Counted from the first letter of the stretch, positions 32,304 through 44,435 are shown. The stretch: 64,000 nt of DNA from Plectosphaerella cucumerina (GCA_020746995.1 JAGPXD010000001.1:7068001-7132000), one strand, 5' to 3'. Numbers and translations: made by a program. Notes: generated from the sequence alone by a model not told the origin.

Positions 32304-32666
32304 ATGGCTCCGTTTGAGCCGAACCGGAACGGCTATAGCCCAGAAACCGCTGGCTGCATCAGTCTGGGAACAACATGTGGCACCACCGCAGAAGATCCCC
32401 TTGACATCGGTCTCCAGGTTGTGATAGGGGTGGAGCGGCTTGATTGTTACTTCGTTGACGATTCTGAAGTCGTGAATAATACGGAAATCTCCGGGACCCT
32501 TGGGTCGAAAGATGGTGTCGGAGAGCTAGGTTGCGTCCCCCTAACATCTGAGATTACTAGCGTCTTCTATTCGGGGAAAAGCTGCCTGTGCGAACTCGCG
32601 ATCCTTGCGGCCATATTTGCGTTAGTGACGTTCAGGGGGATGTATGTACTGTCGCGATGGCCTTAA
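32304..32666 (+). other. Unassigned 120-codon open frame inside the repeat region
   Basis: ATG at 32304 opens a frame with a hydrophobic C-terminal end (LCELAILAAIFALVTFRGM). No family is recognised, there are no splice signals of note, and it lies between TIR-element fragments. It may be a fortuitous frame or remnant cargo of the element. Listed because it is the only non-repetitive frame of this size here. Confidence 0.2.
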
Positions 32667-32696
32667 AACTGCTGAAGTGAAAGGCAGCCACGGTCA

Positions 32697-32911
32697 GGTC
32701 TATCTAGATTAATTACTCGGTCGTAGTTCATCTAGATCAACTGTCGATCTAGACCAACTGTCCATCCAGATCAACTGTCCATCTAGATCAACTGTCCATC
32801 TAGATCAACTACTCGGTCGCAGTTCATCTACGTCCCTGATTGACACGGTTATCAGTAGTAGTTAACTGCAGTAGTTGAACTGGCTGTGTCTGAGTGTTTC
32901 TAGCAACATGT
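32697..32911. mobile_element. TIR element copy 2, internal fragment
   Basis: Begins GGTCTATCTAGATTAAT, carries the four-unit 17-bp array (32740-32807), then ACTCGGTCGCAGTTCATCTA and GTAGTTGAACTGGCTGTGTC, all in the orientation of copy 1. It lacks a recognisable terminal repeat on its right, ending near GTGTTTCTAG. With the fragment at 31867 it forms a rearranged copy split by about 770 bp. Confidence 0.82.
32740..32807 (+). repeat. Four 17-bp units inside TIR element copy 2
   Basis: Units ACTGTCCATCTAGATCA (with variants) at 32740, 32757, 32774 and 32791. Same period and TCTAGA core as the arrays of copies 1 and 3. Confidence 0.93.
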
Positions 32912-32985
32912 TGGACTGGATTTATGATTCAACATGTGTGTCAAGAGCTTCCGGTCAATCATTCCGTGTCGTTAATTTTGTAAAT

Positions 32986-34535
32986 CTACAAGTTCGAAGT
33001 ATACGCCGTGTCAATGCCCCCGGTCACCAAGGTCTTGTACACCATGTAATCGTCCACGCCGTACTTGCTACCCTCACGCCCTGATCCCGAGTGCTTGATA
33101 CCTCCGAACCTGTCGAGATTAGCATCCGGAAATCTGACTGGATGTGGTGTTTAACTTACGGTGCTGCGGGATCCGAAATGACGCCCGTATTGAGGGCGAC
33201 CATACCGAACTCGAGTCTCTCCGAGACCCGGTATGACCGAGCCAGGTTCGTGGTGATGAGGTACGTTGCCAAGCCAACCTCCACACTGTTGGCACGCCTA
33301 ATGACCTCGTCCTCCGTCTTGAACTTTGTCAGGGCGGCAAGCGGTCCGAAGGTCTCCTCGCTCATGACCTTCATCGAGTCTGTCACGTCGCCCAGGACTG
33401 TCAGCTCGAAGAAGTTAGGACCGAGATCGGCCAGACGGTTGCCACCCAGCAGCTTGGTGGCGCCCTTGCTGACTGCGTCCTGGACGTGCTCCTCCGTCTT
33501 CGCGACGCTCGTCGTCAGGGGACCATGGGTAACCGAGGCATCCGTTGCACCGTTTCCGACGCGGAACTTTCGGACTTCTTCGACGAGCCTCTTGCTGAAT
33601 CGGTCGTAGATGCCCTCCTGAACGAAGATGCGGTTGGCGCATACGCATGTCTGACCAGTGACTTTGAACTTGCTGGCGATGGCGCTGCTCACTGCCGTCT
33701 CGAGATCTGCGTCATCAAACACGATGAAAGGAGCGTTGCCACCGAGTTCGAGGCTGAGCTTCTTGAGTGTGTTGCTCGACTGCTTCATCAAGATCTTTCC
33801 GACACGGGTAGACCCGGTAAAACTGATCTTCTTGACGATGTTGGACTCGCAGAGGGCCAGGCCAAGCTCGGGGGTCCCCTCGAGGGATGTGACAACGTTG
33901 AAGACGCCCTTTGGAACGCCAGCGCGCTCCGCCAGGACGGCGAGGACGTTTGATGAGAAGGGCGTGAGACCATCAGACTTGACAACGACGGTGCAGCCAG
34001 CTGCCAGCGCCGCGGCGATCTTCCTCGCACCCATGGCCATGGGGAAGTTCCACGGTGTGATGAGGCCGCATACTCCCACAGGCTGCTTCAGGATCTGCGT
34101 CCGAAACGACGGGTTGCTGTGGGGAACGACATCGCCGTACAGTCGTGGCGCCTCTTCGGAGAACCACTCGAAGAAGCTGGCGGAAAAGAGGGCCTCGCCC
34201 TCGGCGTCGGGCTTGGCCTTGCCGTTCTCGGCGGTGATGATGCGACCGATGTCTTCCTTGTTGGCGACGATCTGCTCAAACCAGGCGCGCAGTACACGGC
34301 CGCGCTGTCTTCCCGACTGAGCGCGCCAGGTCTGGAAAGCTTTTGAAGCAGCCTGGATGGCTGTTTCCAAGTCCTCCTTGCTCGACTCGGGACAGCTGCC
34401 GATGACCTCGCCGGTTGCTGGGTTTGTGACTTTGAAGGATTTGCCGGACTTCGAGGACACCCACTGGCCGTTAAGGAATGCCTTTTCCACCAGCAGGCTG
34501 GGGTCTTTCAGCGATTTCGACAGAGAAGAAGACAT
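32986..34535 (-). CDS. Aldehyde dehydrogenase, succinate-semialdehyde dehydrogenase type
   Basis: Two exons (transcription order): 34535-33160 and 33109-32986, with a 50-nt intron (GTAAGT); 499 residues. NAD(P)+-dependent oxidation of an aldehyde to acid. Start at 34535 ([11 protein letters not shown]) chosen because upstream in-frame codons are not conserved. Motifs: [20 protein letters not shown] (cofactor loop), GSTRVGK, catalytic E263 in LELGGNAPF, catalytic C297 in GQTCVCANR (34 residues later, the usual spacing), and EETFGPLAA. The C-terminus [15 protein letters not shown] and YMVYKT is of GabD/SSADH type. It may oxidise the aldehyde made by the neighbouring amine oxidase (for example a semialdehyde from a diamine or GABA route), which is inference. 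No peroxisomal tail (TSNL). Confidence 0.94.
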
Positions 34536-35315
34536 GATGTGTGGTGTGAAACTGGGAAGACGTGGGAGAGCGAGGGGTGCGAAGGTAAGGACAAGGTCAG
34601 GAAACGGTCTTGGAACTGGGGCGTATGGTGAAACTATTCTCACCCATGATGAACATGCATCACAATGAGGGCTCCTGAAATAGTATGCCGACCTCGTCAG
34701 AACCTGCGCCGGAGCCATTGCCCCCCGAAGTCCCCCGCATTCGGCTCTCAAGGGGGGGGCATCGGGTTCTCATCCGAAGTGTGGGGTTGAACGAACATTC
34801 CCCGCCAGCGCCAGGAGGAGGGGCGATTCAGGGGTTAGGGGTCAGGGGTCGGAAAACCCGATGGGGCGCGGTATGAATAGGGGCTTCGGCTGAGATCGGG
34901 TCTCCACGAACGCGAGTAGATGATCTCGCGGAGCGTCCGGGGTTAACGGCTTGTCGGGTTCGCTCAACAGCTATTCTGTCACATGGCCCTTTCAAGAGTG
35001 AACCTCTTACGTTTCGTGACGCTGGTTGTCTCACTCTCCCGCCCTCCTACGGCTGATCCGAGTCTAGACCTGGTGATGGCCTGGCCCGGCCTGGGAGAAT
35101 TCTGGGGTAGGTGGGATGGAGAAGCGACGATAACCCGGGGCAAGCAATGGCTAGTGGAGGCGGCACGTTGGCTATGGATATAAGAGGATTTATCGTCTTG
35201 CCTTCAAGATTGTCCTCCAGACAGACAGGCATTATCACATCTCTTGATTCCGACTCACTTTGAGACCAACTTGAACACATTCATCTATCTTACTCGTCTA
35301 CTACCATCAGACACA
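34536..35315. promoter_or_regulatory. Divergent region between aldehyde dehydrogenase and dioxygenase-like gene
   Basis: 780 bp between two outward start codons. A TATA-like element TATAAG at 35179-35184 lies about 130 bp before the right-hand start. No other gene is visible. Confidence 0.5.
35179..35184 (+). promoter_or_regulatory. TATA-like element before dioxygenase-like gene
   Basis: TATAAG about 130 bp upstream of ATG 35316. Position fits a core promoter; unproven. Confidence 0.4.
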
Positions 35316-36410
35316 ATGTCCGTCCAGGTCGCCCAGCCCCGCGCCGCCCCCGTGGTCGTCGGCTCCTTGACCCAGAGGGCCACCAGGCCCGTGAGCTCTC
35401 CTCCCCAGTGGATGATAGACGAGGCCAAGACAGTGGAGCCCGAGTCTTTCAACCCTGAGAAGCACATTGCCTTCCAGAAGCCCGAGTCCATTCTCTCCAT
35501 GAAGGAGATCGGTCTTGAGGGCTGCGGCGTGTCTATCAACGCCGCCTCCGCTCCCTTCAACCTCTTCAGCCACGATGCCATCCGCCAGATGCGCCGCGAG
35601 ATCTTCAGCGAGCAGGTCCTCAAGGAGTGCCAGTACTCTTCCACCTTCAACAAGAACATGGTCCGTGGCATGAACCATGAGTAAGTCGCATGAGGTCATC
35701 AGAAGCTGGCACAAACACTAACACATGTGCCCTGCAGGCGGGCCCCCTTCACCTACGATGCCTGGAACTCCCCCGAGCTCCTCGCTAAGCTCTCTTCCGT
35801 CGCCGGAATCGACGTCGTTCCTCACATCGACTTTGAGATCGCCAACATCAACATCACATGGGACGGTCAGACCAAGACGGTCGTTTCCAACCCCGGCTCT
35901 ACCCAGGAACCCAACGGCAGCCCCGAGTCAGCCGTCGCCTGGCACTTCGACAGCATGCCCTTCGTCTGCGTCGTCATGCTCTCCGACTGTGCCGATATGG
36001 TCGGTGGCGAGACGGCTCTCAAGCTACCCAACGGCGAGATCAAGAAGGTCCGCGGACCTTCGATGGGAACCGCCGTCCTCATGCAGGGTCGCTACATTGA
36101 GCACCAGGCTCTCAAGGCCATCGGCGGCAAGGAACGCATCACCATGGTCACTTGCCTCCGCCCCAAGAACCCCCTGACCAAGGACGAGACCGTCCTCACG
36201 GGCGTCCGTGGCATCAGCACCCTTCCCGAGCTATACGAGCAGTACACCGAGTACCGACTGCAGATCCTGAAGGAGCGCATGGATGCCAAAATCAAAGAGG
36301 AGAAGCACAGGCGCGAGGGCAAGCAGAAGGTCTTCGATGTTGATGAAGTCAGGGCGTTCCTGTCGGAGCAGCGGGACTTTTTGGATTCGATGTTGACTGA
36401 GCTCATCTAG
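35316..36410 (+). CDS. Fe(II)/2-oxoglutarate dioxygenase-like protein
   Basis: Two exons: 35316-35680 and 35738-36410; 57-nt intron (GTAAGT, CTAAC branch); 345 residues. Start at 35316 chosen over the in-frame ATG at 35244, which lies in the leader and next to TATA-like sequence. The jelly-roll iron motif is visible: H-x-D in AWHFDSMPFVCVVMLSD, distal His in RYIEHQALKAIGG, and Arg in KERITMVTCLRP for 2OG binding. This fungal family is widespread but uncharacterised. The C-terminal 70 residues are helical and charged (ILKERMDAKIKEEKHRREGK). In the cluster it may hydroxylate the substrate or an intermediate. Function beyond the fold is unknown. Confidence 0.85.
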
Positions 36411-36836
36411 TTAGTGTTTCTTGATGAAGTAGCTTTTCGTTTGTTAGCCTTTCTCCGTAATTTGAACACAATTTCTTGACATGATTGCCCCTTGACTGGA
36501 TACCTACTGTTGGACTCGTAAATCCAGATATCATGCGCACGCTGCTATGATATATCGTCGGCCAATGCGCTATCAACTCCATCGGACCGACCGTCGCCTT
36601 TCTGATTCGGTGCGAAACGAAGGATTGAAACGTGTCAAAGACATGATGCTCGTCGAAATCGGGCGTCTGCCTCCAATGCCAAGGGTCAATGCCTCGGGTC
36701 AGAACCACCAGCGCAGCAACCCCAGAAACCAGACATCACCGACATGCAGGCAGACACACTGTTTATCGCAAGTCTAAATCCATGATATATTCATTACCAA
36801 TTCATGATCGAAGCATCAGATAGCAACAGTGTCCGT
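36411..36836. other. Intergenic region between two convergent genes
   Basis: 426 bp between the stops of the dioxygenase-like gene and regulator 2; it contains only 3' sequences and AT-rich stretches. No TIR element is found here, unlike three other convergent gaps of the window. Confidence 0.6.
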
Positions 36837-39537
36837 CTACTGCATGACATGAGGCGCCCCAGCCATGAAGCCCGCGAGGTCCGCCATCGGGAAGTCCGCT
36901 CCACCCATCTCGGCCATCTGATCCGCAATAAGATAAAATGCATTCGAAGAGATGCCAATATCGTCCAGGAAAGCGCTATTCTCCATCATGTACTGATGGT
37001 GAAGCGCTGTTTCGGGTGAGTACTCGGAAAAGTCTGGTGGAATAGGCGCCACCTCGGTCGGCAAATGCGAACGGGGTGGAGGGACGAAGCCCTCGACTTG
37101 GCTCTGACCCGTGCTATCCCGCCCTTGATCGGAGTTTGAGATCTCTGGCACAGGCAGAATCAGCGCCTGCATTCCCTGTTGCTCTGATTTCTGCGTGAAG
37201 TCGACGCATAGCTGCTCGAGACGGATGAGGTCCTTCTTCCTTGCTTCGGCGAGGTCGCTGCCTTTGGAGATCATCTCTTCAAGAATGGTCTTTGCGAGGT
37301 TCATCTCCGTTGCGTTTTCTTCAGAGCCAGGGAACAATGCTCGTGCCATGGTCAGATGCAGGGCTGCGCCATAAGTGAACTCGAGATCAAAGGGTAGGAA
37401 GGAGGCTGCGCCAAGTTAGATCGCTACTCTCTGAACATTTGCCGCAGTCAGAGATCATACCGAGTAGCGTGTCTTCACGAGACAGAATCTGGAGGGTTTT
37501 GGCTGCTGACTTGATCCCGGTTGATATCAGGGTGGTTGTCAGGGCGAGGAAGTTCTCGAAATTATCAGGTCCATCAGTACTGCCGTTCAACTTGTCGAGT
37601 CTTTCCTTCAGGACGGAGTAGAGAAGAGGCCTCGTGGCTACAATCACACACTGATAGTATGTTGTCAGTTTGATGCCGCAAACCCTCTCATCATCTGTAT
37701 GATGCTTCAAGAGACTTACTTGATGGTAGAGTAATGTAATGTGCCTTGTACCTTTCGGCATGGTTTCGAGGGAGTTGCCGAACTTGAGCGTAATTATCTG
37801 CTCGATCTCTTGTGCATGTCCAGCCAGGGTCTGGAGGATGAATCTCGTCTTCTCCAAGAAGACACTGATAGGACTCCTGTCGCCTCTGTAAAGGGCTGTT
37901 CATAAGGCCATTAGCACAGTCTTTGTGCGCAGATTCTCTGCTACTTACTCTGAAGAATCTCCCAGTTGAGCTGTGAAAGCTTTGCCTGGAGTATCAGAAC
38001 CGTGTCCTCCTCCTTCTCAATCGCCGGCTCGCCTGTAATGCCGGAAAAGTCGCAGTCTGCCGTGGACATGGACAACCCTAGCGACGTGGAAATGTGTCTG
38101 TCCATAATCCAAATGGTACACCACAGACTACGGCACCGCTGAACTGTCTCTCGGCCTAGTTCATCCTCTGGCAGTTGTGTGTGGATGCCCTCGAGTTGAG
38201 CTATGCGGAGTGCTTGGCCAACCTGTGGGAGTAACGGTCAGTAGTCTCCTCTTCGAAACAAGTAACTCGGGAAAGCAGACGTACATAGAGCAGCGCAGTC
38301 TCTCGATGGTTGGTCGAATAAAAGTAGAGACCAACCAAGGCAAGTGTTTCGCATGAAAGCAACGACCCCTTCCAGATGGACGCAGTCGGCGGGAGCAGGG
38401 CCATTGCCCGGACAAAGTACCTGGATCCCGGTGCTTCGCCTGGATTCTGTGCTTTGGAAAGAAAAGCGGAACCAAAGGCGAGAACGACCAGGAATTGCAC
38501 AAACCAGATCCGAGAGGTCGCAGCTTGCGCTCGTGCATCGCCGCGGTAGAAGGTGTGAATCTGCGCCTCGAATGAGCCGTCCTGGAAGAAACGATACTGC
38601 TGACCTAGGTGAAACTTGGCCGTGTTGAACAGATACAGGGCGTGATCGATGGACGGCAGCCCGCTGATATCAGGTGGCTCATCCTCGGGGACTTGCTTCC
38701 ATGTCATTGGGTAGATGACTCCTGTTGCTGATGCCGAGGCCATGTCCGTGGCATCACGCCCAAGCACGCGCATGAGCGTCAGCGTGAGGCGGACTGTGAA
38801 CGACCAAGTCGACCATGGCGCAAGCCAGACTGTCAGGATGTCAGATAGATGGCTGAAGTTCAAGGTAGATTTCTTACGGACTCCATTTCCTGTTGTTTTT
38901 ATCGGGATTCTGTATGGTCTTGGATGGGAAGGCAAAGGGATTTGTCCAGACTGTCATGCCAGCACGGCCATCCTGTGGGGGTTGAAATTGCTCCAGAGGC
39001 GGATGAACAGCAGAAGATGGACCTTGAAGCATCAGTGCATGGACCTATGCTGCAGACATCTCAACATACCAGCACACTCTTGCTCCTGGTGAGTCTCTGC
39101 TGCGGCATGAATACTCGAGTCCGGGGGGCTGATTTGGCTGGACTGTACTGCCGCCGACGCGTCAAGGCTTGCCCTTGTTGGTCGCGCTGGTGTTGGAGGC
39201 TGATATCCATCTGGCGGGGAGGATGCAGATACGGTTGATCCTCTTTCCGCGCGCTTTCGCAGGTCTTGAAGATATCTCCTCGATACCACGACGCTGTGCT
39301 GGCTGTCGCCGAACTGGCATGCGATGAGGCGTCGCTGGCAGTTGGCACAAGGCTCCTCACCGGAGCATTTGATCTTGCTTTCGCGGCAGGCCACACACCT
39401 AGCGGGGTCAGCGGCGAATTACGACCTGCCTTGCAAGGGAGTTTGCTGCCCAGAGTTCGCCAAGCACGGGGTCGGGGCGAAACTCACGCGTTTGCTGTGC
39501 GGCGCCCCTTTGTCGGGTTGGAAGATGCTTTCGGCAT
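36837..39537 (-). CDS. Zn2Cys6 fungal transcription factor (regulator 2)
   Basis: Eight exons (transcription order): 39537-39488, 39398-39070, 39022-38882, 38829-38285, 38222-37949, 37895-37720, 37650-37461, 37405-36837; 757 residues. Exon 1 encodes MPKASSNPTKGRRTANA; the zinc cluster begins at residue 18 and is exact: C-x2-C-x6-C-x5-C-x2-C-x6-C (CVACRESKIKCSGEEPCANC). The fungal_trans domain covers roughly 150-450 (WIWLAPWSTWSFTVRL, LVGLYFYSTNHRETALLYVGQALRIAQLEG, RCRSLWCTIWIMDR). The block LYRGDRSPISVFLEKTRFIL and SFLPFDLEFTYGAALHLTMA are typical for this TF group. The intron at 37651-37719 is 69 nt and stop-free, so intron retention would add 23 residues. It is divergent from the GPR1-type transporter gene (479 bp), a likely target. 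Ligand unknown. Confidence 0.9.
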
Positions 39538-40016
39538 GGGGCTGGTAATCTCTGGTTCTCGGCACAGCGATCCTGGTCGTCAGGAGGGCCGTCGGAATGG
39601 GCATGTCGAGTCGGCAAACCCGATAGATATGAGGGCGACGCGGAGGGGGGACGTACCCCAGGAACGAATGCCCCGGTTCAGCCGCTCGGCCCGCTGAACG
39701 AGTCATGATGCGGGGGAAATAGGAAGGCGGGGGAGCTCGGGGAGACGGTCAGACAGTCTAGTCCCTGTCGAGTATATCATTGACACGAATTGCAGTTGTC
39801 CGCGAATTGAAGGGGTGGTTCTAGCCTGTGTAGCGGTGCTGCTCTATCATGCCACTTATTTCTCCGAGGATCACCGCCACCAGTCTGTAGGCCTGAGGAC
39901 ATTTGCTGGGACGTATAAATCTCACTCTTGGCATCTGCAGGACACGGCAGTGCTAACGATCCTTCCCCTTGGCATCACCGATTCTGTTCCTTAAACTCAC
40001 ATCTCAGATAACAACA
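39538..40016. promoter_or_regulatory. Divergent promoter of regulator 2 and GPR1-type transporter
   Basis: 479 bp between outward-facing starts; TATAAAT at 39914-39920 lies about 100 bp before the transporter ATG. No other feature is supported. Confidence 0.5.
39914..39920 (+). promoter_or_regulatory. TATA-like element before GPR1-type transporter gene
   Basis: TATAAAT about 100 bp upstream of ATG 40017. Confidence 0.45.
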
Positions 40017-40933
40017 ATGTTAGACAAGCAGTCCCAGAGACTGGAGTCCCCCCACGAGGTCCAGGGGACTCCATACCATTCAACTCTCGCCGATCCTGTG
40101 CGGCCAAGCTCTTCTTCTGTTCGATTTGCGACATCTTCGACCAACGGCTGACCCGCGACACAGGCACCCCTTGCCATGGGAGGTTTTGCAACAACTCTGC
40201 TCAGTGTTTCGCTGGCCATGCTGAACTTTCGGGGAGTGGCTATTCAGACCATGTTTGTTGGCAATCTTTGCTTCGTGGCGTGTATTGGCCTGCTCATCAG
40301 CGCTCAATGGTCCATGGTGAAGGGTGACACGTTTTCCTACACCGTGCTCTCGGCATTCGGTGAGTTCTGGTTTTCAAAAATCTCTGGAGGACGATCCTTT
40401 GCTAAATGGATGTTATCAGGACTGTTCTATGGTGGTTACGGTGCTCTCATGGTTCCATCTTTGGGCGTTGCCGAGTCGTACGGCGGCTATACACCCCAGT
40501 TTTACAACGCATTTGGGTTCTTCATTCTCAGTAAGTGATGCTCTCCCAAGATTTCTGCAAGTTCATGCTGACTATTACAGTCTGGGCGGTTCTTAACATC
40601 TTTTTCCTCATTGCATCGATTCGACAGTAAGTTCAGGTGCGGCCCGAAAACTATGTCTGCATGTTGACACCCCATAGCAACATCGTTTACATTCTCATCT
40701 TCGTCTCTATTGAGTTCTGCCTTGTCATTGATGGGGCCTCGCAGTTCGTCAAAGCCGATGGCTACGACGCTTCGTACATCACCCTGCAAAAGACAGCCGG
40801 CGCATTCGGGTTCATCGCCGGCCTCCTGGGATACTACACCACGGCTCACTGTCTATGCGAAGATGCCCTCGGCTTCTCCGTGCCTATGGGTGACCTGTCC
40901 CCCTTTTGGAAAAAGCGAAGAGGGCTAGATTAG
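40017..40933 (+). CDS. GPR1/FUN34/YaaH-family acetate/ammonium transporter
   Basis: Five exons: 40017-40097, 40164-40359, 40420-40530, 40581-40626, 40678-40933; 229 residues. Small six-helix plasma-membrane protein of the acetate uptake / ammonia exporter (Ato/Ady2) family. The signature start of TM1 is rebuilt across intron 1 as LADPAPLAMGGFATTLLS (D/NPAPL motif, residues about 26-30). Other helices: VGNLCFVACIGLLISAQW, GLFYGGYGALMVPSLG with the family's YGG, IWAVLNIFFLIASIR, VYILIFVSIEFCLVIDG, and GAFGFIAGLLGYYTTAH. The hydrophilic N-terminus is shorter than in yeast Ady2. Intron 1 uses GTGCGG, which is weak but needed for the motif and frame. In context it could export ammonium released by deamination or move acetate. 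Confidence 0.92.
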
Positions 40934-42096
40934 ATTGGCGATTTGGACACTCGCCGCATATAGCCGTCTCGATTGCACTGAGCCTCTTGGACAACATGAA
41001 GCCATTTCAATCCCATTGTATGGCCTTATGGATCTAGATATCCGGCACCCCAAGCTTCGCTTCAATAACATTCTTCCCGGGGAAAAACGGCCATGCACAT
41101 GTCTACTGTGCAATAATTGCGCCTCGTAGAACTTGACGGCACCCTCATGACATTCCGACCGTTACAGATCCACTTCCCTTGGGGTCAGGATAACAATCCT
41201 AGAGGCCCAGATCTGTGTCGACTCGAAAATTGTATGCCAAGGCACGGGGCCTATGCCTTCATGTCCCGTGCGTCGGTTCATCTCCCTCGGCTTCCCCGCT
41301 GCTGCAGTCATCAGCGCATGTGCCGACCGACGTGGGAAGAATCAAGAGGTGTCTGGTCTCGCAAAGAGGCATCGATGCACAGAGATAAAGTCTCGGCAAT
41401 GCCCCGATGATCTTCATGACTCGTCATGGGCGAACGGCGCCAGGACAAGCGTGTGGCAGCCCAGATTCAACCTACCTCTGGGCGTGTGTTTGCCCCTTTT
41501 CGGCAGACCCCTTTTAGTCTCGGATGACATCCGATCCCTGCAAATTCCGTCGGCACGCCCCTCGGAGAACCCGACTAGAGCAGGCCCGTACACCCGGAAG
41601 CAAGGCAAGGTCAAGCCACGCACTGAGATCTCGCCTTCATGCCTTGATTCAACGCAATGTACCTGAGGCTGAGCTGCTAGAGACAAACTCCCCCAGTCCG
41701 GCCACGCCCTGACTTCCCCGGGTTCCCCGCGACGACCAATGACCTCCTGCTCATTACAGCATTATCCCGACGCCGCCGGTTTTAGCCTCCCCCATACTCC
41801 CTATCCCATGTTCTTCCCCATGCCTTAACCCCGTGGAGAAGGGCAGCAAGGGGGCCACTCGGCGACATGGGGGCCCTCAGAAGGCGTGACGTCTCAGGAG
41901 GTTCCTGAGTCCTGCCAAACCAGTCTCCCGGATTCCTTTAAGAACTCAGGATCATCACGGACTTTTCTGGAATCCACTCTACAACAAGTCGCATCATCCT
42001 TCCGTTTTCAGTTCTCCTATCTCTCTTCCAACTTCTTCCACCCTACTCTCTTTGTCAACTTCCCTCCTCAGCGACTTTCGAACCACGGCTCCGACC
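40934..42096. other. Gene-free region upstream of the amino-acid permease
   Basis: 1.16 kb with no supported gene; short frames on both strands lack splice context. The last 100 bases are CT-rich (TTCTCCTATCTCTCTTCC), the probable permease leader. Confidence 0.55.
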
Positions 42097-43850
42097 ATGT
42101 TCGACAAGGCTGACGGTCCTTCCGCATCTCCCTCGCGGGGATCCGTGGAGAAAGCCAGCAATGCCTCACACGCTGAAGTGGGCGTCACCGGCGACCTCGG
42201 CCGCATCACCACGGCCAGCGAGCTCCACCGGGACATGTCCATCCGCACCATCTTCATGCTCGGCCTCGGCGGAGGAATCGGAACCGCGCTCTTCGTCAGC
42301 ATTGGCGGCGCACTCTACTCGGCTGGCCCCGCCAATCTGCTCCTCGGCTTCATCGTGTACAACCTCTTCGTCCTCGCCAATATCACCAACTCCATGGCCG
42401 AAATGACGACCTACATGCCCATCAGCGGTGGTTTCATTCGACTTGCGGGCCACTGGGTCGACGATGCCCTCGGATTCGCGGGGGGCTGGAACTTCTACAT
42501 CTATCTCGGAGTCATCGTACCCTTTGAAATCACGGCTCTCAGCCTTGTGCTGTCATACTGGAGTCCAAACATTCCAGATGGTGCTATCTGCGCTGGCTCG
42601 ATTGTGCTCTACGTGTAAGTGCTGCCTACGCCCTCCTACTCTCTGATCAACACTGACTTACAAACTCCAGCTTGATCAACATGTTCGCAGTGCGCGTGTA
42701 CAGCGCTGCCGAGTTCTGGCTCTGCAGCCTCAAGGTCCTGCTCATGCTCACCCTTATGTCCTTTACCCTCGTGGTCATGTGCGGCGGCAACCCTGAGCGC
42801 GATGTCATCGGCTTCCGTCACTGGAATGATCCCGCACCCTTCCTTGAGTTCATGAGCACCGGCACCGCTGGCAGGTTCGAGGGCTTCCTGACCGCTCTGT
42901 GGACTGCCTCCTTCACCTGCGTTGGGCCCGAATTCCTCAGCACCGCCGCCGGCGAGGTCAAGCACCCTCGGAGATACCTGAAGACAGCGCACAAGGCACT
43001 TTTTGTCCGAATCGCCGTCGTCTTCATCGGTGGTGCACTGACTGTCGGTATCATCGTCTCTCCTCGCGACAAGGTCCTCGTCCAGCTCTACGGACACGGC
43101 AGTGGTAGCACAGGCAGCGCCGCCGCTTCTCCCTACATCATCGCCATGGACAACCTCCGCGTCAGTGGACTGCCGCACCTCATTACGGCCCTCTTCGCAA
43201 CAACCATCTTTGCTGCTGGCAACACGGTACTCTATTCGGCCACCCGGTGCCTCTACGGCCTTGCACTTGAAGGTCGCGCGCCGAAGGTGCTTCGCAAGGT
43301 CAACAAGTCTGGAGTGCCCATCTACTGCTTCCTCGTCACCATGATCTTCCCCCTGCTGTCGCTCCTGCAGCTCAGTAGCGGCGCCGCCGAGGTTCTCACC
43401 TGGCTCATCAACCTCGCCACCGGCGCGACGCTCATCTATTTCATCACGGCACTCATCACCTACATTCGCTTCCATCGTGCCTGCGAGGTACAGGGCTTCG
43501 ACCGTGGCAAGCTTCCCTACAAGGGCCTCTTCCAGCCGTATGGCGCCTGGATCGCTCTCATCTTTGAGATTCTCATTCTTTTCTTCTACGGGTACCGATC
43601 CGTGGTTCCCTTCAGCGTCAGCGGCTTCATCACCGCCTACTTCATGCCGCTGTTTGTGCCGTGCCTCTTCGTGGGCTGGAAGTTGATCAAAAAGACAAAG
43701 TTTGTCAGGGCAGCGGATGTGGATCTGATCTGGGAAGCACCGCTCATTGACGCTTACGAGGCGACATTGGAGGAGGCGCCTGTCGGGTTCTGGCGCGACG
43801 TTTGGTCAATGTTTCATGGGCCGAAGAAATCTCAAGAAACTGAGGCGTAG
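42097..43850 (+). CDS. Amino-acid permease (YAT/APC family)
   Basis: Two exons: 42097-42614 and 42671-43850; 56-nt intron; 565 residues with about 12 hydrophobic helices. Proton-driven uptake of amino acids at the plasma membrane. The family start of TM1 is clear: SIRTIFMLGLGGGIGTALFV, followed by GPANLLLGFIVYNLFVLAN and EMTTYMPISGGFIRLAGHWVD. Later blocks: TASFTCVGPEFLSTAAGEV, KHPRRYLKTA and CLYGLALEGRAPK. I prefer the ATG at 42097 (MFDKADG); an in-frame ATG at 42052 would add 15 residues. The cytosolic C-terminus contains IWEAPLIDAYEATLEEAP, as in yeast permeases. As a cluster member it would supply the amino acid or amine to be degraded; substrate unknown. Confidence 0.94.
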
Positions 43851-44435
43851 CTTCTCGGGGGATATTTCTTTGCTCCAGCCTCCAACTGAGGATATACAGA
43901 ATAACAGCAAGTCATACCCGTGGCGGCGCTATGACAACAACGTTGCCACGCCCAACACCGCGCTACGGGTATGTGCCTAAGCTTTCCATCTCGCTCATGT
44001 GATCTGAACTATCTATCGTCCTGCGACCGGCACTTTGTAACCTGTTTAACCCCCTGAATCTGCGGCGCTGTGGCGTTCAATGGACAATGTGTCGAGCACA
44101 GCGTAGCGTGGCCGATCAGCCGGTACACTCCAAAGTGTAATTAGCAAATGCACTTGCCAAACGTGAAGAACCGGGCCCACAAAGGGAAATTCGAGGAAAG
44201 CTACTCAAACTGCCTCAGGTGTGCAGCCTGATAAGAAATTGAGTGTTCGTTGCTTGGAGTGTATAGGGGCAATTCACGATGCTTCTCGAATGGATGTTTT
44301 GTCGGCCCTGGTTCACCTCAAGCTACCAGGTCCGGTCAACAACCGACGTGTGCTGATGCTCGCGATCCATGTTGGCAGAAAAATAAAAACGCATGTTCAG
44401 ATCTATTTATCTACCTAGACGCCTGATCGGACTTC
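43851..44435. other. Intergenic region between convergent permease and MDR reductase genes
   Basis: 585 bp between two stops; AT-rich 3' sequences, no gene and no TIR element seen. Confidence 0.55.

Noticed and set aside
31912..32424. 170-codon + frame in the repeat region
   Set aside because: Runs through a 152-bp tandem duplication and a TIR-element fragment; Ser/Leu/Pro/Thr low complexity.
42636..43475. 279-codon frame on the - strand over the amino-acid permease
   Set aside because: Charged Glu/Asp/Gly/Ala translation antisense to hydrophobic helices; a known artefact.
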